64,000 bases of DNA, taken from contig NC_064759.1 in NCBI RefSeq assembly GCF_011397635.1, forward strand, positions 12,792,428 through 12,856,427, written 5' to 3'. Source of the stretch: Epinephelus fuscoguttatus. Its lineage: Eukaryota > Chordata > Actinopteri > Perciformes > Serranidae. Of the stretch, positions 33,444 through 46,700 are shown one piece after another; position 1 is the stretch's first letter; every line of letters begins with the position of its first letter. The notes beneath the pieces are model-generated. The model was given only the letters and a program-made list of their open reading frames with translations. It did not search any database and had not been told where the DNA came from. Position numbers and translations under genes: made by a program.

Positions 33444-36400
33444 TCATGACTTGATCTCGATGACTTTGATGAAAGGGAGCGGTTTGGTAGATGAGGTGGT
33501 CGGCTTGATTGGTTTACTGAGGGGACAAGAGGAAGGGAAATTAGTTGGTTCAGTGTTGAAACACCATAAAAACAAATAATCAGGGATCTTATTTAGATGC
33601 ATGACTGAAGGGTCCTGTGGAACAGTGATACTCAACTCGTAGCAACCAGACCAGGCATGAGACAGGCCTTTAGTTGTGTAAATGTGTAGCCACACCAAGC
33701 TAGTGAATTGGACTGGGCGTTATTTGAAGTTTTAAGGTGCAAATAGAACTTGTTTAGCAAAAAAAGGGCCAAGGGAGGATCCTTCAGACCCCCTGACGAA
33801 GGTCTGAGCTAGGTCTGTTTATTAACTGGTCCCTGGCCTCCTGTCAATTTGCAAATGTGGCCCCATGCAAAGCAAGTTGAGTATCCCTGTTGTAGGACTT
33901 GCAAATCTATCTTAAAGTGAAAAATAATATGAAGAGGAAAGGCAAAATTAGTTACCTATACACAATCTGGGGGTTGCGCTCTGATGAGAGGTAAGAATTT
34001 GACCTTTGTCCTCCCAGGAAGTAGTCCATCTGGTCATGCATCTCTCGGTTCTGCAAACACAGGAAGTCAGAGGTCAGTGCACATAATAGCAAAAATGTTA
34101 AGATGGTCATCAAACAGACAGCGGTTGCATTTCCTCCTCTTTCATGCCGCCATTAGAAGCGCTATGAGAAGGCGGGGGTTTCACAACTTATCTGTCTCGT
34201 GAATTATTGACAGGATACAGTGACAGTTTCAGCAGAAGTTACCCAGTACAGCTTTAACCCTGACTCTTCAATCAAAATTCCCTTGAAAAGCCATAAAACC
34301 TGATCTTATCTTAAACCTGAACCTTATCTGAGACGCCAATAAGCAGTCCTCACCTCAGCCTCCAAGAAAGCCACTTTCTCCTCCAGCTCTTTGATCACGC
34401 GGTCCCTCTCTTGGATCACCATGCGGGAGTTCTGGAGCTAAAGACGAGAAAACACACACAAACAGTCAGTAAACCCTGCACAAATATGAACTCGGAGACA
34501 GTGTGTTTGCTTTCGAGAGTCTCACACATGTGCGCCTCACCTGTTCAATCATGTGTCTGACTTTCCTCTGCTGGCTTTTCAGCATGTCATCCAGATGGTG
34601 GATCTTTTCCTTGAGAATAGCCACCTCCTTCTCCAACTGCTCAGCCCTAAAAAGACACACAGAGAGTTAAGAACACGCCGCTTGAGATTTGACTGTCACT
34701 GACTGATAAAGAATCATTCATTGTGTTCATTGTTATCATGTATGTTTGTGTTAGCTGACCTCTGCTCCCCTGCCTGGCCGTCTTCTCTGAGCTTGCGCAG
34801 CTCGCGGAGTTCATCCTCGCGGCTGCGGATTGCGTCCCTCAGGGTGGCACTCTCCTGCTCCATCCCTCCCAGCAGCCTCTGGAGCTCATCTATACGCCTG
34901 TCTTTCTTCTCGCTGGCTTCTTCTGTGATCCTCAGCTTCTCCTCCTCATTGCTCAGACGCTCCTTCAGCTTGCTGCTTTCAACCTAGAAGAGACAGTGAC
35001 GGTTTATTTCTGTTGTTTAAAATGTGGCTTCAGCATAAATAACATAAATTTAGGCTCTGTATGTGTGTGTTACCTGCAGCCTCTCTTTTTCCTCCTGGTG
35101 TTTCTTTTCTGCTTCCTGTAGCTGTGCATATAAGCGCTTGCTGACCTCCCTCAGCTTGGCTCTCTCCTTTTCTTCTTCTGCTTCCTAAAAGAGTAAAGAA
35201 TGAAGGGTTAGATTAGCAGATAGATACTGCAATGTCCCAGAGAGGCCGAGTCCAGAGCTTAATACAGTTGAGAATTTGTGCTTGAACTCATTCACCCATA
35301 ATAATAGGCATAAATTTCCCCCCTTAATACTTAGAACATGTGCATTTGTCCCCTTTGATGAAAACATGAGCGAAACAGAGGACTTTTACTTTGACATAAT
35401 TTAAGACATAAGTCAGAGGGGGTGAGTGCTTATGCAAAAAAACTATTTTGTATTTTAGATTTGTAATTAATTTAGATCATTTTAAAGACATCTGTTTTCA
35501 CTTGGACATTAAAGGGACTCTTTAATTTTAGAGTTAACTGTATCATGCGCAGGACTGGCTTACACACAACACTTTTAAGCTGGACAGAGAAGCAGATAGA
35601 TACTTTCATGATAACCTAATGTAAAATCTTGTTTTCATTCCATTTGAGCTTTGGGTTTGGCTGTCATAAAGAAAACAGGCGTGTCTGCGTGCGTCACTAG
35701 AGCGGTTGGATCACGACCAGCTCCCTCATGATTTCTGCAACACTTGTGCGAGTGAGCCGTGGCGTGACTCACAGATAAATGCTATAATTGGTGTCAAAGC
35801 CATTCAGCCAAACACAGCTGTGTCACCTCTGTTTGTATTTGTACTAAACAATACTGGCATGCAGATTGTATGGTTGCTACAAGTGCGTGGCTCAAAGACA
35901 GCAGCAAAACTATTAAAGGAGAGGTATCTGTGGAATGCTGGGAACAATGAGAAGGGCCTGAACACAATAACACATGGAGGGAGAGGAACAGTGTGTGCTC
36001 TCGCACGTTTTCATACACCCCGGGGTGCTATAAGCATATTTACTCTGTCGCTGTCTTTCTTTTTTTCACTATATCACATCTCTGTTTAACCTTATATCTC
36101 GTTCCACCTCTTCTGTGTGCCTCTGGGAGGTTATCGCTTTACACGCACCACACAAAACACACTGGCACACATTGTCCAAAGGAAAACACATTGGACATTG
36201 GACTGCGGCTATGATACACACACGACATTTGATATGCTCACACACACAGTATATGCTCACCTGTCCGTCAGCTTTAGCTCCTCCGCCGGGGGCAGTTGAG
36301 GTGCTCTTTCGGAAGGGAAGACCAACTTTCCACCCGTTTGTGTGCGTCTGGAGAGAAAAGGAGGAAGTCAGCAAGGAAAGAGTGAAAAATTGAGATGCGA

Positions 36401-39400
36401 GAGGAGGAGGAAATGCTGTTAAGCATGCAGGATGTAAGGTCAACAATGGCGAGGGCACAACAAAGCAGCTCAAAATAGACCTACCTTGTTTTTGGCTGCC
36501 ATCTGCTCCCTCAGCGTCTTCAGGCAATACCTCACCTGTGTGATACACAGATAAATTGTGAGTTGCTGAGATAATATCTTATATTTGTCAGCGTTTTAAC
36601 ATCTGTGTGTTTGCGGCTGATAAACACAAGATCGTATCATTAGTGGAGAGAAAACAAGTCTGGAAGCCAGGAGGAATTTGCATGATGCCAACATGCAAAT
36701 TGTTATGTAACCCAGGAGACAGGGTTGAGCGGCTGCAGTGTTCAATACAGTAGATACCGTGCAGAGACTGACCTCCTGTATCTGTGACACTTCATCTGAC
36801 AGCATCTTCAGGCTCTGCTGGTGTTTCTGCTGCTCTTGTCTGCGGGCCTCTAAATAAACCTGCAACAGGGAGGAGAGACGCACACGGATGTCAAACACCA
36901 GCGTGACCGCGAGACAAACACGCAGCATTTATTTCTTCCAAAACAACAGCCAGTGTGCCACACCCACCTTTATAACCTCCACCTGCTCCTCTGTAGATTT
37001 GACTGGTTCGGGATTCAGAGATGTCCTGTCACTGGGCGGCTGCACCAGCGCAAATGCACGTCCGATTGGCTGCAGGTGAGAGAGCAGAGGAGTTAGTTAA
37101 CGATGTAGCATGCGCAGTGTTTCATGCTGCGTGAGGATGGGTGGATGGGTGTGATACATTTCCACACATACGCAAACATGAGTGAGGTCACGGTGCTTTG
37201 CTAACCCCAGGAGAGAAGTTGAAGCATGTTTCTCGTCAGAATATTGCAAAACAATTGGAAGGACAGCCTGGAGTACTTCCGTTTAATAATCATTATGAAA
37301 CATCTGTGGAATGATGCAATTCAACTGTGAACACATCAAGAAGAATATATGTCTTAACCCCAGAGCGAATTGTTCCTCTTGTGTATGTGCGAGTGACTGT
37401 GAGTCTCTATAATCAGTAGGTAGAAACATTTTTCCATAATCACTATGGAGACTAACCCATAAACATCTGGTGCTTCTTTGGAAGTAGTATTCAGACTTGG
37501 TCAACACCATAAGCAGAAAGTCTCAGAAGAAGGTGGTTATGTAACTCGGCCGCTCTGGTGGTCCGTTTTTTTTAATCTAACTTTGGCACCAGTTTTTTGG
37601 GAGAACAATGGTTGTCTATTGAGTGGCCTCGTGTGGGAACCGCGCTAATGAAAAGCTGAAGGCAGCTGTGGCATGTTTACAAGAAGTCGGTGTCTCCGTA
37701 CAGTTTGTGTGTAGGAATGCGTGTATGAATGTACGGTAGCTCTGAGCTAATTCCTCCGGATCATTGAGAAGATTTACAGCCTGAACTTTCAGATCCAAAT
37801 ATGGTCCGAATGATCGCACCTTCACCTTTGTTTGTTTTTTTCTCATCCAAAGAAATCGCAGACTATTCCCCCTCATGGTTTACAGTACAAATCCGACCCA
37901 GTGCATCCTTTAAAAATTAAATGCATCAGTTTGATATCTTAAACCCTCAAGTATCAAATTTTCCATGCTGTATTCCTTGATCTCCCACAGTTAGGGTCCC
38001 AGGACTTAGTCTGTTCTTAGCACTGATGTTACAGTCCACATTACAACCTATCAGGTGCAGGAAGTTCTTACCTTGTCCCTGTGCTGCTCCGAGCTCCGAG
38101 CTGCCTGGCGCTGGTCTTGCAGTGTGAGCCTCAGCCTCCTGCACCCGTCCTGAAAACCAAGACAGGAGACGATGAAGTGAATCCACAAAGAGACCGTTAT
38201 GTGATGGATAAAATGATTGAGGACTATTTTGAGGAGGAGAGGGGGGGGCAAGAGGAGGAGAAAGTGAGTCATACTCACTGAAAGTACCAGAGAAGGAGGG
38301 AGAGAGTAACCAGTAAGACAGAGGGAGGGGGGCTACGAGCGTCAGACAGAAAGCAAAAGTTTTTCACAGCTGCACAGAGACAGATTGTTTGAATTAAATT
38401 GCGTGCTGTGGACGTCAGAGGGACTTTAGGCGGAAACTCTCCAGGCGCTCGCAGCCAATTGGAAGCGCCGGCTGGATTTCTGGGAAAGTGGGCAGAAAAT
38501 GTCATGTCAAGCAAGACAGAACATTTCCATGGCAACAAAATCCTCACAGTAGCCATAAACTGTCTGGCACGCTAACAGTATCAGAGGGGGGAGCAAGGAA
38601 GAGACGAAACAATGCACAGAACGCCTCACAGACCTTCCTGGTTATTTCTTTCACTCGCAGGAGAGAAGTTGTTTTAACAGGAAAAGTTTCGGCCGGGATG
38701 TCGCTGGGTGTGTGTGTCCTTCCAGCACAGGGAACCCCCTTAAAAGTGATACCCAGCGAGTGTGTGTGTGCAAGTGCAACTATGCGGATATGAGGGAGGA
38801 GGTCACAGACATTATATAACTCATTCCAGCCCAACACAACTTGTTCTGTTTATATTCCCCTATGCATTCGCTGTGTCCTCCTGCTGTCTAAACTTATGTC
38901 AACTCTGAGACACGAACAGGCAGAGAAGAAATGGCTGCAGTCTTCTCCTGGGGTTAAACGCTATAAACAAAAACAAACGCACACATGCAAGCAATTACAC
39001 AGAAGGGTGCGCACACACACATCAGACTTATTGGTGATATATTACACCAGCCAAATTGGGTGATAAATAATTAACCTAGAAGATAACTGTGTCATATCAT
39101 CCGTCCCTATTTAACCCTTTCCTACTGCAATACTTTTCTTTGTTTTCTTTTGGTACGTGCAGCACAAAAGGCCCTGCTACTTGCATTTCCTGTTTTGACT
39201 GCCACAGACGCTGACAAATCAAGTCTTTACTGAGCTTTAAATAACATCGCTGGACTTTGTCAGCGGATGGAGTTTGCCCAGCTGTTGAGTTTGTTTAAAT
39301 GGAGCTTAAATAAAACGCTCCACTTTAAAGGCAACATGGACAAAAAGTACTTAAAGATACACTAGGCATGTCGTCACTTGTGACCCACTGGAAGTTTATG

Positions 39401-42400
39401 GTGGTGTATTTTTCTGCACAGTTTCTGCCCTCTGCCTGTATTTTCTGATTTTCTCCTTATTTCAAGTGTTTGGGATGTTTATGGATGGTGTTGCCCTCAA
39501 AGCGCTCAGGTGAGGGCAGGGCTTCATAAAAGGCAGCGACTATAGGTGCCAGACTGTAGCCAGCAGGCATCCAAGAGACAGCGCAGAAAAAAGCAAATAT
39601 AGCGAGGCAAAATGCCAAACGAGAGTGAATCTGGGGTCAGCTTTTAACTTCAGTTTCGCTGGTGAGCGTTTTTACAAACAGTAACTGACAAATGTGCTTC
39701 GTGTGCCTTTAAAGTGCTGCGAGAAAAATGGAAATTTGAACATCTATAATCATGTGTCATGGTTAGCAATAACGCCTCACAGCTTCTTGGTTCGGACCCT
39801 GGATACATGTGTATGTTCTCCCCGTCTCAGCTTGGGTTTTCTCCAGGTACTCCAGCTTCCTCCCACAGTCCAAAGACATGCAGGTTAATTGGTGACTCTA
39901 AATTGTCCGTAGGTGTGAATGTGAGTGTGAATGGTTGTCTGTCTCTATGAGTCAGCCCTGTGATAGTCTGGTGACCTGTCCAGGATGTACCCCACCCCCA
40001 CGTCAGCTGGGATAGGCTCCAGCCCCCCCTCATGATCCCCAACAGGATAAGTAGTTATGGAAAATGAATGAATAAATGAATATACTAATATTTTCATTTT
40101 TTTTCAAGCAAAAATGCCAAACTTTTCTAGGTTTCAGTTGTGACAGTAAAAGTGAAGCAAATGTCCTCTTATTCCAGCTTCGTAAATATGAATATATTCT
40201 GTTTTTTCACCATTTTCTTTAAACCAAACAAATAATCAATTTATCTAGAAAGAAATCATTCGTTGCAGCCAAATTGATGACATCACGTTGGTCTTTAAGA
40301 AACAATGATAGACTGTTTTTTCTTTATCTTTCTTTTTCTGACATTTCACGGACCAAACAATAAATCAGTCGTGAAAACAGTCATTAGTCACGGCCCTATC
40401 CTAAACTCAACCTTTTCTCCAGTTTACTGAAAGAGTGGCAAAGTGACTCCCTCTGTATAGACACTACGTCTGATATGCATAATGCCCAGGCCTTGATGTA
40501 AGCCAGACAGGGGAAATGGACTGGACTGTGTTGTGTAATGTTGTGATAAAGAGCGGTGAGAGGTTGTAAAAGAAAGGCCCGTGTGTTTCGCAGACTACAG
40601 AAGGCCTTTCTGACTTGCTAGTTATCTACACGGGAAGTACAGCGGTGGAAGAGAGAGCAGAGAGGGACAGATGGGAAAATCCTCAACAAGAACAATTAAA
40701 AAATGGCAGAGGAAGTGGCCTAAGAGTTGGGCTAGGGGTGGGGGGGTCCTACTACGACAAACAAAACGAAACGAAAGCCAGAAATTCCCCTCTTGTTCAA
40801 CATGATTTCCTCTCAGATTACAGACACCTGAAAGCACAGCGATTACGGGAGGGAGAAGAGAAGAGGGGAAGAGAGAAGGGGGAACAGTGAGAGGGTTGTT
40901 AGGAAGGAATCCATCATTATACAACTTCTCTGGCTCTTCACAGACAACCAAACAAAGACTCTGCTAATCCTCGCTCTGCCATCGACTGTTTACACGCTAC
41001 CCTCTGCCTATTTTGCTCTTTTATATCCACACATACAAAAATGTCGCCCGTACCACCTTCAAAGACAACCTGTAATACTAGACTTCCCGGGAACACACGG
41101 ACAAAGGGACTAGTTGGAAGTGCTCGCGGACTGTGACGTTTGCAGGCACACGCACACATGCAGGAAAATACACACAGAGATACACACAATAACTCAAAGT
41201 ACACGCTACCTTTATAACAGGGCAGAAACCTGAAACTAAGCACACACATACACACACACACACACACAGTGTCCACCAACAATGAGCACAAAAGATCACG
41301 GGGTACGGCCAGGCCGAAAGGCTTAAAGGGTATGAAGACGCTTTTGTTTTGGACTTTGGCATGAGGAGGCCTGTGAATCATGTGGGTTAAATTAGCGGAG
41401 AAGTGACTGGAAATGTTGCTGACAAACAGACAGACCTGCTGAGTTTTGGGCAAAGAAACTAAATCTCCTTTAGAGCTCTGTGCCACTTTGTAAAAGTACG
41501 TGATGTTCAGATTTCTGAGGCCAGTAAACAGTAGAACATATTGTGCCTCCAGGTGTTCTACCTGCATTCCCCATAAAAATTCCACTAGTGTGCGTACTTC
41601 ATCCTACATTAAATCAATCTGTCCTTCTAATGCACTGCTTTCCCACACCTGCTGCACAGATGCACCTTCTGCATTATAAACCCGGGCCTCTGAAGCAACA
41701 GGTGGGAGCCGACTGAGTGTAGCGCTACAGCTGCAGGTATTGAAGGTTTCAAAACCAGTGCCCATACGATACCTGAGTTCCATTACCTTACTTAAACAAG
41801 GATTTGGATATACAAATATATCCTTCCACAACAGCTTTTTTTAGCTGAACTGAAAACTTCAAACTTCAAAGTTATGACTAGGATCAAGAATATTTGATCA
41901 AAGAATAAGCAAACAAAACTGAGAGTCTAAGCATTCAATGGCAACTTTTGTTACATAACAGTTACTGATCCTCGATTGTGCAAGCACATTTTGGCCACTG
42001 AACTATTTTGATAATCTATTACTTATTTTAGTCATTTTTCAAGCAATAATGCCAAACTTTTGCAAGTTCCAACCTCGTAGGGCCCTCGCACACCAAGCCC
42101 GCGGTCGAACATCGGTCAATGTCGGGCCATCGATGGCAATCTGTCACCCAAGTTTTAGGTGCTAGTTGTCAGCTTTTTGTTGTCCAATTTAGCATGTTGA
42201 ATCTGTGTCAGAGACGGTGGAACCTGTCGGTGAATGAAATCACTCTCATTGGCCGTTCAGCTCAGTGCATGAGAAGAGAAACGGAAGTCAGGAAAGTAAA
42301 CGGCTAAAGTCAACAGGGCATGAGATCGAAACAAACTTTTTTTTTTGCCATCAAGCTCTTGAGCAGAAACGGTTCGTAATTGTTTGTGTTACTGTTCGCG

Positions 42401-45400
42401 AACACATGGTAAATATAATTTCTTCTTTCAACATCACTTTGTGTTGTACATACGCTAACTGACGTCTTGAATTCGTCCCATTGGTCTTCTGGTTTCCCTT
42501 TTTGAATGGTGCCGAACGTATGTGCTAGTTTGCTGTTGTCTTTAGTCTTTGCGGTGTATTCAAGTGCAACTTTTTAGCTAGACACAGGCAACTTAAGGCG
42601 ACACAACAATCTGCCTTCGTCGCCACTACTTCTTTGATTTTGTTTGGTGTGTTTGGGTCTTTAAATGTGAGGATTTCCTGCTTTTCTATGTTATATATCA
42701 GTAGGTCTCAACCTTTTTTTGTGTCAAGGACCCCTAAAGTGATACACACTGGGTTACAGACCCTCATTTGATAGGATTTGCTAAGGGATCTCCTATGAAA
42801 AAGATTTTTGTGGTTAGATATGATAACACTAGAATTCTAGGGGCGCTGGTGGCTTAGTGGTAGAGCAGGCACCCCATATACAAGACAACTGCCGCAGCGG
42901 CCCGGGTTTGACTCCAGCCTGTGATCCTTTGCTGCATATCACTCCCTCTCTCTCTTCCCCCTTCACGCTTGTCTGTCCTATACATTAAAGGCTAAAAAGC
43001 CCCAAAAAATATCTTAAAAAAACACAAAAAAAACCCAACACACTAGAATTCTATAGTTTTCAACTACAGTTGAGGAGATAACCGTAAAGGAAGTGAAACC
43101 TATGACCAGGATAGTCACTCTTATCTCACATTTAGTTTTCTCTCACTGCTGTAGTGAATTAAATAGTTAAAATAAACTATTCCTGATTTTTCTGGAGACT
43201 CCTGAAACTCCGTCAAGGACCCCTGGGGGTCCCTGGAGCCCTCTATCATACTTAATGAAGTACTGTTGGAGTTTGGACTGTTGATAAGACAAAACAAGCA
43301 TGACTAAATGATGTATCAGTTATTCAATAATACAATTAGCAGATTAATAAATAATAGTTGCAGCCCTAGTTTTAAGAACATCCTGTCTTGGGATTAGATC
43401 CTTCAATATGGAGCTGTAGCTCTCAGGGTAGCAAAAAGGTTTTGTTGCCTGTCTGCCTGTCAGGCGTGGCCTTTCAGTCAGTCGGCAGTCATTACAACTT
43501 AAAGGGTTAAGTTAAAGGTTAAGCAAACTTAAAAGGGTAGGATCAAGCTGAGGCGTGAAGAGAAGCTGTTTGCGTGTGTTTAACCATCATGTGAGAACTT
43601 GAATGCTGACAGTAAACCGCTAGTCCAGGATCTGAGTCATGAAGTGCGGGCTGCCATCAGGACAGACTCGCACTATAATTGCTACAATCATCTTTCACTC
43701 AATAATGATCCCTTTGGGCTTTTTTTCCTGCTCTGTGTGGTTCGTGAACCAGGTGCGATCTGGCATATTCAAGCCTTTCCTCTACGTTGATGCCTCCATA
43801 TGTCATGTTTGGCTCGTTCCCAGCCAGGAACGTCACACATACTCCTGAGTGAGATGATGTCTGAGGATGAGGGAGGACAGAAGGAATGTGTTAAGTGACA
43901 TGACGTGGGGAAACTAAATGTCTGGAGGGATAGTTGGGGCATTATTTGAAAAGTGCCCTCACAGCAAAAAATAAATCTCTGGGTTTTTAAGGGAGGAGAA
44001 ATTGTGGCATGAGTTTCAAATGATTTTCAAATAAAAGCTGGAGTTTTGGTTGTTATTATGAACATTTTGTTTCAAATCCAGGCCTGGCTGTTGCTCATGT
44101 TTTACTTCAGATCACCTCAGTTCCAGGAAACTTATCACCAAAGCACCCAGTGAAGGCCCTTCTCTGCTACATCAGGCACATTCCTCCTCCTCATGTATCC
44201 TCTGAGACCTGATAAACAGTCTATTTTCTGTTAAGTCATTATGAAATGTTGCATATCGAGGTGAAATACCTCTGCTGCTTTATTTAGTCTGACCTGAATA
44301 ACCATATCAGGTATGTAAATAACTGGTGGGTGACTATTAGACTTTGATAAGGATGGATTTGCCTTCTGTATGACGCTGATGTAAATGTACTATCAGTGGC
44401 ATGTTAAAATGTAATGTATGACAGATAAAACAGACGCTGAACAAATGTGGAGTTTCGCATATTGCTTAATGGCACATTCCTCAACACAAATAATCAGTTT
44501 ATTAGGTGTGCGAGTAGAGCTGCCCTTTGTACACTTTGACCTTCTTTGTACAGTTACACAACGGTAAGTGACATTTAAAGAGGAACGCCGCCTCAATAAG
44601 AACTCCAATATGTTATTGTATATGTTATATATGTGCCAAAGCAAAAAACCAGAGAAGTAAGTCTCATACTCGTGTTGTAGTATTCTCAAATCTGAAACAG
44701 AAAATGTACTCATATACTCAGAACATTCACCTGGGTGTTCTCAGTGTCATCTATAACACCTTTCCCATTGTTCCTGAAGCAGCTCCAGTCTTAACACCCT
44801 ATGACTAGGGCTGCAACAGTGAGATTTTCACGGTACGATAATCATCTGAGAAAATATCCCACTTTTAAAGTACACAGTATTTGTGCTAGGTACATAATCG
44901 TTATTAATATCAGTTACAATGACCCTTAAATGAGTAAAAACAGGTGTTTTTTTTGGTTGAACGAATGCTTTAATGCTATAATTGAAATTTGAAACCATTT
45001 TTTTTTTTAAATAAATATGTAATAAAAGTCTCACTGCATCTGTTTGCATTTTTCCCCTCCAATACTGTAGATAAGCAAATGTACACTGTATGATAACCAT
45101 CACTATTCATACCACAGTACACCTTAAAACCACTATACTCCTGCAACCTTAGCTATAACATCACAAATTTGAGTTTTATCACTCTAGTTTTTGGATTTGA
45201 GTTGAGTTATTCACATTTACTAAAATGTCTGTACTGTCTTAGACCCATATGAATAATGTATGACTTTTAAAAATGGGCGTAGCTCCCCTTGAAGTCATCA
45301 CAATTGACACCGATGTAAAATCTAGCTGTCAATTCCTGCTCTAATCAGGCTTGGTTACATTTAATTTAACATCATTATAGCCGAGACTGTTCACTGTAAT

Positions 45401-46355
45401 CTCCTCTTTAGAGAACACCATCTGATATGAGCTCAGTGATCCGTCGCAGCAGGAGGCTGCTGATAAGGTGAAAGTGTCATGTTGCCCCGCAACCTCATAA
45501 ACCACAGTGTAGGTAACAGTTTTCCTCTCTCAGGTAAATGATTAAACCTCTGCTGCCACCAGAGAATGAAGCCCATTGACTGTTAAGTGACGCAGGCAGC
45601 TGCAGTGCTGATCACTCATCTACTGCACAAGCATCCACCAAACAAACTGAGCTTTACATCAAGCAAGTGTGATGTTTAATCCTGTTTAAGAAAACTTTAC
45701 AAGCACAGGTGGTGGACATATTGTACACGCAAAGCATTTAGAGGTTTGTCTCCTTAGCTGGCTTCACTGTCTGTCACAAGTGCAACTGTAAGCCCTTAAA
45801 TGATGCAGGCAGAAGGCACCTGTGACAGGCACAGATGTTATTTGGACTAATTCTGAGCTGCTGCCTTTATGTGTGTGTGTATGTGTGGACTCAGGAGGGA
45901 AGGGGCTAATACTTTAATTACAATAAGGCCACAGACTTAAAAGTAAAAACACCACTTAGAGGAGATGAAGCCTTAAGATGTGTGACAGAGCCATGACACA
46001 ATCACACAATGACTCCAATACAGTCAACAAAACTGATCATGTAAAGCAAGAAAAAAAGATTAGAAGAGAGGAAACGGAAAATAGTTTAACTTAAAAAGGA
46101 CCAATAGATTAAAAAAGTGGCAAAAATAACAATTTAAGTCTTTAAATTTGGGTTTCTTGATTCAAAATTGAATTATTTTAATATAATGCACTCACACCGG
46201 AAGTAAACAGACATACATGAAGACCTACTTTATCTTTAACTTCACCATTAAATAGACAAAAGCAACACATATGTGAATAATATCGAGTAACTCACCCCAT
46301 ATTCTTGACTCCTGATGTCCTCAAACGTGCACAGACTCCTCGACACTCCGTTCAT
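33444..46355 (-). CDS. tuft1: Tuftelin 1 (12 coding exons, complete)
   Basis: Exons: 46355-46296, 38149-38072, 37069-36968, 36859-36773, 36535-36485, 36347-36261, 35184-35074, 34983-34760, 34646-34541, 34437-34354, 34050-33956, 33516-33444 (TGA). They total 1158 nt, 385 aa (human about 390), GT-AG throughout, phases consistent. The start MNG..R.LCT resembles human MNGTRNWCT. The C-terminal half is one long coiled coil of Glu/Lys/Arg/Gln-rich exons. The block IHHLDDMLKSQQRKVR is identical to human tuftelin as I recall it, followed by IEQLQNS.MVIQ, FLEAEN.EMHDQM and the tail KPLPFIKVIE. Tuftelin is an acidic coiled-coil protein first found in developing enamel but widely expressed, linked to adaptation to low oxygen. 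Intron 1 is 8.1 kb and rich in transposable elements. The penultimate intron holds a hAT-like MITE. Confidence 0.95.
33623..33889. mobile_element. hAT-like MITE in the last tuft1 intron
   Basis: Terminal inverted repeats CAGTGATACTCAACTC (left) and CAGGGATACTCAACTT (reverse complement of the right end) match at 14 of 16 positions, 267 bases apart. The CAGNG termini are typical of hAT elements. The 8-bp flanks (CTGTGGAA and TTGTAGGA) agree at only five positions, so the target duplication is decayed. Similar text at about 6980-7200 appears to be a related relic. Confidence 0.65.
39750..40065 (+). repeat. Common fish dispersed repeat, plus-strand copy
   Basis: It reads GGTTCGGACCCTGGATACAT, then GGGTTTTCTCCAGGTACTCC, CCCACAGTCCAAAGACATGC, a phrase ending AATTGGTGACTCTAAATTGT, GTCTGTCTCTATGAGTCAGC and GCTGGGATAGGCTCCAGCCC, ending in AGGATAAGTAGTTATGG. 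The same order, reversed, is at 27120-27680, and a middle fragment is at 11968-12050. It lacks coding capacity; the origin (SINE or LINE tail) is uncertain. Confidence 0.85.
42081..42660. mobile_element. Probable MITE with GC-rich interior
   Basis: The left end GGGCCCTCGCACACCAAGCCCG and the reverse complement of the right end, GACCCAAACACACCAAACAAA, share a CACACCAA core. They suggest inverted termini about 580 bases apart. The GC-rich interior (TCGGTCAATGTCGGGCCATCG) differs from the AT-rich intron around it. No transposase is present. Exact ends are uncertain. Confidence 0.45.
42840..43039 (+). mobile_element. tRNA-derived SINE with a perfect 14-bp target-site duplication
   Basis: The element begins GGGGCGCTGGTGGCTTAGTGG. 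It has an RNA polymerase III A box (TGGCTTAGTGG, 42850-42860) and a B box (GGTTTGACTCC, 42905-42915), a unique body, and an A-rich tail (AAAAATATCTTAAAAAAACA). It is flanked by ACACTAGAATTCTA at 42826-42839 and again at 43040-43053, a perfect direct repeat and the mark of LINE-dependent retroposition. The perfect duplication suggests a fairly recent insertion. Confidence 0.93.
44806..45151. mobile_element. Probable hAT-like MITE (TAGGGCTGCAAC ends)
   Basis: The left end TAGGGCTGCAACAGTGAGAT and the reverse complement of the right end, TAAGGTTGCAGGAGTATAGT, are imperfect inverted repeats. Inside them a second inverted pair surrounds GATAATCATC and GATGGTTATC. The interior is AT rich and non-coding. 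Confidence 0.55.
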
Positions 46356-46700
46356 CTTGGATAGAAATAAATACTCCTCACACAAACAGATAAATAAATA
46401 AATAAATAAATACACTATTTGAAGCTCCCTCCGCTACACAGAAGCAGTTCCCGGTGTGTGTCCGTCCGCGGTAGCTGTTGCTGTTATCGGTCTCCTACCC
46501 GGTGTGCAGACCGGTGTGTGTTCATGTGTGTGTTCCCTCCCCTCTCAGCACATTGTAATAACTTTTCTCATCACGTCACTGTGGGAGTGGAAGGCTAAAA
46601 GCAACCCGCCCACAAAGCGACCGAAACAGCCAAATATGGGACCGGGGAAACAGGAGTGTGTGAGAGGGGAGGGCGGATGGAGACACCTGCTGCTTCTGGA
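46356..46700 (-). promoter_or_regulatory. tuft1 promoter region
   Basis: Upstream of the tuft1 ATG the sequence changes from AT-rich (an AATA tract at about 46391-46413) to CpG-rich at 46440-46690 (GTCCGTCCGCGGTAGC, CCCGGTGTGCAGACCGG, CCACAAAGCGACCG, GGGACCGGGG). This is what one expects around a TATA-less start site. The precise start is not visible. Confidence 0.45.

Larger units (their letters stand above)
38150..46295 (-). other. tuft1 intron 1 (8.1 kb), repeat-rich
   Basis: It contains the dispersed repeat at 39750-40065, an (AC)n run at about 41245-41270, a MITE at 42081-42660, a SINE at 42840-43039 nested in older repeat sequence, and a MITE at 44806-45151. The longest open frame inside it (41585-40938, minus) has no domain signal and includes translated CA repeat. 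No internal exon is supported. Confidence 0.75.

Noticed and set aside
40938-41585. 215-residue minus-strand frame in tuft1 intron 1
   Set aside because: It is the longest intronic frame, but it contains translated CA repeat (CVCVCMCV), no domain, and neither a promoter nor splice context. It was kept as intron.
42690-43240. Complete hAT element around the SINE
   Set aside because: GTCAAGGACCCCT occurs near both sides (42724 and 43213), but in the same orientation, and no clean inverted termini or target duplication could be defined. It is left as unnamed older repeat.
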